A DNA stretch of 5,533 nt from an uncultured Collinsella sp. GTDB taxonomy: Bacteria > Actinomycetota > Coriobacteriia > Coriobacteriales > Coriobacteriaceae. Below, one piece after another: positions 5,495 through 5,533 of this stretch. The stretch lies in assembly GCA_902495265.1 (NCBI GenBank), contig CABUWR010000099.1, forward strand, positions 1 through 5,533, in the 5' to 3' direction. Positions within the stretch are counted from its first letter, which is position 1. Each line of letters starts with the position of its first letter. Made by a program: the position numbers and the translations under genes. Below the pieces are notes generated by a model. That model was not told where the DNA came from, did no database searches, and saw nothing but the letters and a program-made list of their open reading frames with translations.

Positions 5495-5533
5495 TGTAAC
5501 ACGTAGCCCGCTTTTGACCGTCTACCTGTTACA
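5495..5533. repeat. Inverted repeat running into the window edge
   Basis: TGTAACACGTAG (5495-5506) and CTACCTGTTACA (5522-5533) are inverted copies matching at 11 of 12 positions, with a 15-base loop. The outer end of the right arm is the last base of the window, so the palindrome may be longer. It has no obvious T-run. It could be an intergenic palindromic repeat, the end of a mobile element, or a hairpin belonging to the next gene. Confidence 0.5.

Noticed and set aside
1..5533. CRISPR array, tRNA, rRNA or a defence or toxin system
   Set aside because: No regularly spaced direct repeats with unique spacers, no cloverleaf, no conserved rRNA segment and no nuclease or toxin motifs were seen on either strand.

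Overview
The window reads as a gut actinobacterium of the Coriobacteriia, most likely Collinsella. This is inferred from GC-rich third codon positions, a lactose-type PTS with Lactobacillales-like protein motifs in a high-GC genome, and a partial transposase of a type I associate with that group. No rRNA or other marker gene is present, so the assignment is an inference. The window is a compact lactose (or related beta-galactoside) phosphotransferase locus.

Layout: (1) At the left edge (1-74, minus) is the 5' end of a probable transposase, cut by the window. Its ribosome binding site lies in a 13-bp hairpin (80-113) that also resembles the Rho-independent terminator of the next gene. (2) 164-502, minus: lactose/cellobiose-family PTS EIIA. 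(3) 503-716: a 214-bp gap with phased TGAACGGT-type direct repeats. (4) 717-1721, minus: LacI-family repressor. (5) 1722-2078: a 357-bp divergent control region with three near-identical 18-bp operator-like palindromes. One overlaps the -35 of the sugar operon, one lies just before the repressor start, and one lies between. (6) 2079-3854, plus: fused EIICB permease (LacE type). (7) 3864-3897: intercistronic hairpin. (8) 3921-5360, plus: GH1 6-phospho-beta-galactosidase (LacG type). (9) 5361-5533: a strong terminator, then a second inverted repeat that runs into the window edge.

How it works together: EIIA accepts phosphate from HPr and passes it to Cys495 in the EIIB domain of the permease. 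EIIC imports the beta-galactoside and phosphorylates it at C6. LacG then hydrolyses the 6-phospho-beta-galactoside in the cytosol to galactose-6-phosphate and glucose (for lactose). The LacI-family protein probably represses the permease-hydrolase operon and itself. EI, HPr and the tagatose-6-phosphate genes are not in the window.

The genes are a recognisable, ordinary catabolic locus. The parts worth a second look are in the non-coding DNA: the three-operator array, the helically phased repeats, the hairpin shared by a terminator and a transposase start, and the truncated palindrome at the right edge.
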